This document shows positions 59,191 through 64,000 of a DNA stretch of 64,000 bases, in pieces. The notes under the pieces are model-generated. The model was not told the origin of the DNA and did no database searches. It saw only the letters and a list, made by a program, of their open reading frames with translations. The stretch is from Bacteroidota bacterium (lineage in GTDB: Bacteria; Bacteroidota; Bacteroidia; NS11-12g; UBA9320). Made by a program: the position numbers and the translations under genes. The stretch's first letter is position 1. The number at the start of each line of letters is the position of its first letter. The stretch spans positions 1 through 64,000 of the forward strand of contig CANIKO010000014.1 in assembly GCA_947468275.1 (NCBI GenBank), given 5' to 3'.

Positions 59191-62100
59191 ATGAAAAATT
59201 TAGTGTTTAAATTGTCGCTGATTGCTTGTCTATTTGCAAGTAATATAGCCAAAGCCGACCATATTATGGGGTCGGATATTACCTATCGATGCTCTAAGTC
59301 GAACGATAGTGTCTTTACTATTATTATAAATTTCTATCGGGACTGTCGAGGGTGCTATGTTTTAGGGCAAAGTCCTAAATGTGGAACTAGTGAAAACTGT
59401 GCAAGTTCAAGTACCGTGCCAACAGAACTCGCACTGACATGTTCTTCTAATTCAGCCAATTTAGGAACCGTAACAATGACAAGGACTGCAATTGTAGATA
59501 TTACAAAAACATGTAAAAAAGAAATTAGCAAATGTCAGCAACCTTGCAATGGTAGTTATCCATATGGAATAGAAAAACACACTTTTGAAGGTACTATCGA
59601 TTTAAGAACCGCCATGAAAAATGGGTGTTGCATATTTAGAGTTTCGACTGGCAATATTTGCTGCCGAAGTGTTTATATTACAACTGGACCTTCTGGTGGA
59701 TTTTATACTTATTTAGAAATAGATGCCTGCAAAAAACCATGTAATACCTCGCCTCAATTAACCAATGACCCAGTGTCAATTTTGTGTTGTAATCAACCTT
59801 ATTTTTTTAATAACGGGGCAGTAGATACAGTAAATTATGATTCGTTGTCCTATTCACTCGTTACTGCTTGGTCTGGCTCAGGAACAAAATCTAATTATTC
59901 TGGTGGATTTTCAGGAGCTTTTCCTATGACCCCGTATTTTCCTACAGGTTGGACAGATAAAACAAAATCTAGCCCTAGTGCTGACCCACCAATTGGACTG
60001 TTTATGGATCCCATAACAGGTGATTTGATTTTTACACCTACTGAATGTGGCCAAGAAGCTGTTGTTGTGATGCAAATTGATGAATGGCGAAAAAATAGTA
60101 AAGGAGTTTATGAGCATATAGGACTTACCCGGCGTGATATGCACTTTATAGTTCAAACCTGTCCAGCCAATAATCCTCCCAAAATCACGAACAAAGTATT
60201 TAAGTATAGTATATGTGCTGGTTCGCAATTGTGCTTTGATGTTACCACAGAAGATAAACCGTTCGTTCCGCCTCCACCAGCTAAGACTCCTGCGCCGGAT
60301 ACAGTTAATTTGACATGGAATCGCGGTATACCTGGAGCTACTTTTACCATAAAAAACAATAAGGCTAGAGAGAAAGTTGGTACATTTTGTTGGACTCCTA
60401 AAAAAAATCAGGCCAGTGATTTACCTTACACTTTTACCGCCACGGCTATAGATGATGCCTGTCCCAAAAATGCTTTAACTACACGCTCTTTTTCAATTAT
60501 TGTAAAACCAATGGCTGAAACAGTTAGAAATGTCGATACCTTAATTTGTGGGAAGTATATTTTTGAAAGTAAACCCTATCCGAATTTCAAATATCCAGCA
60601 TCCTATTTATGGGATGTGTCCGATTCTAATAACCAATCATTATCAAAAAAATATTATTCTTTTAAAAGTAATAATGGATTGTCCTCAAATAAGCAGAAAG
60701 ATACGATTACCTTCAGAAAAGGAGGAAAGTATATTATTCACCATAGAATTAATAATGTAGTTAACTGCCCCACTGATTATTTTGACACATTGATTGTTCC
60801 ACCATTATTGGAGGTTGATTTAGCTCTAGGACCCGATACATTTGTTTGTGCAGGAACAACTTTAAGATTAGGTACTAAGGTTGCTCACGGAGTGCCTAAT
60901 TTTAAATATCAATGGTTTACGCCAGTTAATTTCAATAAAAAGGATTCGATTTACTTCATTGATGTTACAATGAGTACTCATGATTCTACCTTTAGGGTTG
61001 AAATATCTGATAAGAATAAATGTACAGCTTATGATACCATAAATGTGTTTTTAAAGGCAAACCCAAAAGTGGATATGGGTAAAGATATTCGAATTTGTTG
61101 GTATGACAGTGTAACCCTAACCCCAAATGCAAACTTTGCCTTTTGGATTGATCCAAATTTAGGAGATACTTTACAACAAGGGGATACTTTGATGTGGAAA
61201 TGGCAATATGGTGGTATGGATTTTAGTACCGATACCTTTGTTAGAATTGCCAAAGGTGGAATGTATACAGCAACTGTAACTGACACACTTGGTTGTACAT
61301 GGACGGATACAATGAATTTGTTTGTAAATGATACTTTATATCCTAATGCAGGCCCTGATCAAACCAAATGTTTCAATGATACCCTAATTATTAATGCATC
61401 TGGTTTAGATACAATTGGAAATGGTAAAAAAGGAACTTATCTATGGTATAAAGGGGTACCCAAAACTCCGCCATCATTTAGCACTGCTGAAAAATTAAAG
61501 TTTAATATTAAAACCAGTAGTCCTTATTTGTTGGAGTTACAAGTTCAAGAAGATACAGTGAGATGTTACGGTTATGATACAGTTGTTATTACTGTAAACG
61601 CTTTACCAAAACTTACTTTAATTTCACCGCAAAAGTATTGTTGTGATAATGGAAATATATCACTCGGAAGCAGCACGTATGCTACTCCGGTGGGCGGAAC
61701 TTGGAATTGCAGGCAAGATGCTTCTGCTATAAGTTCTGGTATATTTGATACAAGAAAAGTTTGCAGTCCAACTAAAGCTGGGGTATTTACCTTGATTTAT
61801 ACTTATACTGACCCTGTTACAACTTGCATAAATAAAGACAGTACCGTTTTTACAGTTAATCCGCTTCCAGCTCTGCAATTGGATGGTGCGACAATTTGTC
61901 AAAATGCTGAAGAAGTTCCGATAAAACAGTTTATTAAAGCACCTAACAATCTAAATGCAATGGTAGATGTGCAATTTCGATTGCTTCAAGGTATAGCAAA
62001 AACAGGCGGAGGAGTAATTTCTTTATCAGATATTGTTTACGATAAAGATTTAGGATTAGGCTATGATTTCAGATTGATAGTTAGTAAAAGTATTATTGAC

Positions 62101-63858
62101 CTTAAAGGAAAGAACAAAGATTCAATAAAGTTAGAGATAAGCATAATGAACGGAGATGGTTGCTCCAATAAAGATACCGCTTGGTTTTATATAATTGGCC
62201 TTCCTACAATTACTTTTAGTGGATTTCCTGATTTATGTATTGATGCTGGTATTGTAAATTTAAATACAATTAGTATTACTAAGCCTCTTACAGGCAAATG
62301 GAGCGTTATAGACAGTTCTGCAACCAAAGCCAAGGCACTTTTGCAAATTGGTTTGGATAATAATAACGGAGATACCTTAAATACCAACAAGTTGAGTTTG
62401 CAAAATGGCCCTGGGCTTTATAAACTTCGATATACCGATATATCGACAGGTTGTTATATAAAACGCGACACGGTGATACGAATTAATCCGCTACCTAAGG
62501 TAAATATTAGTATAAATCCAACGGGAGATAAAGGTAAGTTTTGCGAAATAGACCCAGATGTAACACTTATTGCTAATCCCTCAGGTGGTATTTGGACAAG
62601 TTCAGTTGTTGGAGTAATTAGCGGCGGTGTATTTAAGCCAAGCAAAGTAACCTCTGCCGATCGCGATAAGTATATTACACTTACTTACACTTATGTTCAT
62701 CCCACCACAAATTGTGATACAGCTAAAAGTTTACAAGTATTTGTACAAAGTAAACCTATTATTGATATAATAACCCCTGATATAGAGCAGTGTAGAGCTA
62801 ATAATATGCAATTTAATATTACTGCGAATTATAAGTTTACAAGTAAAATTAGTTGGGTTCATAGTGCAGGAAGTAATAGAGGTTATTTTGATAATAACTT
62901 ACAATTAACGAATTCCAATCCTACAGTTTATAATTTAAAGGCAAGAAGTGATAGCACTACAAATTTATTAATTACAGCATTTACTGAGGCGGAAGGTGTT
63001 TGTCCATTTGCTCAGGATTTCATGAATATTACTATTAATCCCAAACCTCATGGAATTATAGCTGTGGATGACCCTGATGGATGTGTCCCTCATAAAGCCA
63101 ACTTTACTTCAAGTATTAATAATGGAGTGGATCCATCAAAATCAAATTTTACTTGGAAATTTGGAGATGGAGATTCTTCAAAAAATCAAAACCCAACCCA
63201 TACGTATCTCAAAGCTGCCACTAATACTGTTACACTGAAAATTGTTAGTGATAAAGGATGCGACACTATACTCGGACCAATGATTGTTGATGTTTATCCA
63301 ATTCCAGTAGCTGATTTTGTGCCAAATCCCAATAACAGTACAACAGCGGCATTACCTCGTTTTCGATTTACAGACCAAAGTAGCATTATTCTTAAAAATA
63401 AAATAACAAATCATACATGGGATTTTGGAGATTTGCAAATTAATACAGACACTTCTACACAATTAAATCCAGAGTATTATTATACAAGTGATACGGGAAC
63501 CTATTATGTGACTTTAATTGTCGAATCGGAGCACGGGTGCAAAGATACCATTGTAAAACCTGTAATAATAGGGCCAGATATTTTGGTATACATTCCGAAT
63601 GTATTTAGTCCTGATGGTGCCGGCCCACTAAAAAATGATAAGTTTTGGGTAGAAGCGAGTGGTTATGAAACCTATCAGATTTTAATATTTAATCGTTGGG
63701 GTGAAAAATTATATGAATCTCATAAACTTGATGAGCCCTGGGATGGGAAATATAAAGGAGAGCTAGTTCAGATGGATGCTTATGTTTTTGAAGTGCAGGT
63801 AACTAGTTTTAGTAAAAAATTATATAAATACTCAGGAACTGTTATTTTGGTTAGGTAA
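59191..63858 (+). CDS. Giant secreted protein with PKD domains and T9SS type B (gliding motility-associated) C-terminal domain
   Basis: Signal peptide; KADHIMGSDITYRC...FYRDCRGC Cys-rich N-terminus; WKFGDGDSSKNQNPTHTY and HTWDFGDLQ PKD; VYIPNVFSPDGAGPLKNDKFWVEA...ILIFNRWGEKLYES...WDGKYKGE. Confidence 0.93.
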   Translation: MKNLVFKLSLIACLFASNIAKADHIMGSDITYRCSKSNDSVFTIIINFYRDCRGCYVLGQSPKCGTSENCASSSTVPTELALTCSSNSANLGTVTMTRTAIVDITKTCKKEISKCQQPCNGSYPYGIEKHTFEGTIDLRTAMKNGCCIFRVSTGNICCRSVYITTGPSGGFYTYLEIDACKKPCNTSPQLTNDPVSILCCNQPYFFNNGAVDTVNYDSLSYSLVTAWSGSGTKSNYSGGFSGAFPMTPYFPTGWTDKTKSSPSADPPIGLFMDPITGDLIFTPTECGQEAVVVMQIDEWRKNSKGVYEHIGLTRRDMHFIVQTCPANNPPKITNKVFKYSICAGSQLCFDVTTEDKPFVPPPPAKTPAPDTVNLTWNRGIPGATFTIKNNKAREKVGTFCWTPKKNQASDLPYTFTATAIDDACPKNALTTRSFSIIVKPMAETVRNVDTLICGKYIFESKPYPNFKYPASYLWDVSDSNNQSLSKKYYSFKSNNGLSSNKQKDTITFRKGGKYIIHHRINNVVNCPTDYFDTLIVPPLLEVDLALGPDTFVCAGTTLRLGTKVAHGVPNFKYQWFTPVNFNKKDSIYFIDVTMSTHDSTFRVEISDKNKCTAYDTINVFLKANPKVDMGKDIRICWYDSVTLTPNANFAFWIDPNLGDTLQQGDTLMWKWQYGGMDFSTDTFVRIAKGGMYTATVTDTLGCTWTDTMNLFVNDTLYPNAGPDQTKCFNDTLIINASGLDTIGNGKKGTYLWYKGVPKTPPSFSTAEKLKFNIKTSSPYLLELQVQEDTVRCYGYDTVVITVNALPKLTLISPQKYCCDNGNISLGSSTYATPVGGTWNCRQDASAISSGIFDTRKVCSPTKAGVFTLIYTYTDPVTTCINKDSTVFTVNPLPALQLDGATICQNAEEVPIKQFIKAPNNLNAMVDVQFRLLQGIAKTGGGVISLSDIVYDKDLGLGYDFRLIVSKSIIDLKGKNKDSIKLEISIMNGDGCSNKDTAWFYIIGLPTITFSGFPDLCIDAGIVNLNTISITKPLTGKWSVIDSSATKAKALLQIGLDNNNGDTLNTNKLSLQNGPGLYKLRYTDISTGCYIKRDTVIRINPLPKVNISINPTGDKGKFCEIDPDVTLIANPSGGIWTSSVVGVISGGVFKPSKVTSADRDKYITLTYTYVHPTTNCDTAKSLQVFVQSKPIIDIITPDIEQCRANNMQFNITANYKFTSKISWVHSAGSNRGYFDNNLQLTNSNPTVYNLKARSDSTTNLLITAFTEAEGVCPFAQDFMNITINPKPHGIIAVDDPDGCVPHKANFTSSINNGVDPSKSNFTWKFGDGDSSKNQNPTHTYLKAATNTVTLKIVSDKGCDTILGPMIVDVYPIPVADFVPNPNNSTTAALPRFRFTDQSSIILKNKITNHTWDFGDLQINTDTSTQLNPEYYYTSDTGTYYVTLIVESEHGCKDTIVKPVIIGPDILVYIPNVFSPDGAGPLKNDKFWVEASGYETYQILIFNRWGEKLYESHKLDEPWDGKYKGELVQMDAYVFEVQVTSFSKKLYKYSGTVILVR

Positions 63859-63899
63859 AACCGGATCATAGAAAACATAATACCCTAACCCTTAGTATT

Positions 63900-64000
63900 T
63901 TGAATAACATACTCGTTCCATTTATCTCTGGCATTATTATGGGAGTTGTTTTGGGATTTGGGTTTGGAACTATATTTTTTGCCTTAATTCAAAATAGCAT
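63900..64000 (+). CDS. Partial CDS, N-terminus of LysE-type transporter (truncated by window)
   Basis: TTG-start frame NNILVPFISGIIMGVVLGFGFGTIFFALIQNS. Confidence 0.5.
   Translation, partial: MNNILVPFISGIIMGVVLGFGFGTIFFALIQNS

Noticed and set aside
60548-60760. 70-aa plus-strand ORF within the giant T9SS gene
   Set aside because: Alternative frame of a confidently coding region

Overview
AT-rich chromosomal window from a Bacteroidetes (Bacteroidota) bacterium. It opens with the 3' end of a 23S rRNA gene, a 5S rRNA and a terminator, followed by about 55 mostly housekeeping genes. Recognisable blocks: lipB/GT4/GT2/DUF4199; a dihydroorotase-like gene plus a BatA-type vWA gene; queA; gldA-gldF-gldG; truA; trpS; dNK; hutH; rpsP-rimM-trmD; nth; lipoate ligase; ribH-TPR-pdhA; recF/DUF721; rpe; a complete porP-gldK-gldL-gldM-gldN type IX secretion/gliding block; pyk-IPExxxVDY-pth; rbfA. 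Three large secreted T9SS-type proteins are also present. I found no CRISPR, prophage, integrase, transposase or recognisable defence island. The most interesting signals are not classical genes. (i) Several palindromic REP-like elements lie between genes with no transposase nearby; three of them bracket a lone secreted-protein gene between recF and DUF721. (ii) AT-rich tandem or dispersed repeats run right up to, or into, coding boundaries: the stop codons of trmD, ribH and recF, and apparently the start of a TonB-dependent receptor. (iii) A G9 homopolymer lies inside gldG, a possible phase-variation site. (iv) The dihydroorotase homologue has lost the HxH zinc motif. (v) An orphan GldJ/GldK-like FGE-fold protein keeps part of an FGE-type Cys motif. 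All family calls are from reading the sequence; no database search was run.
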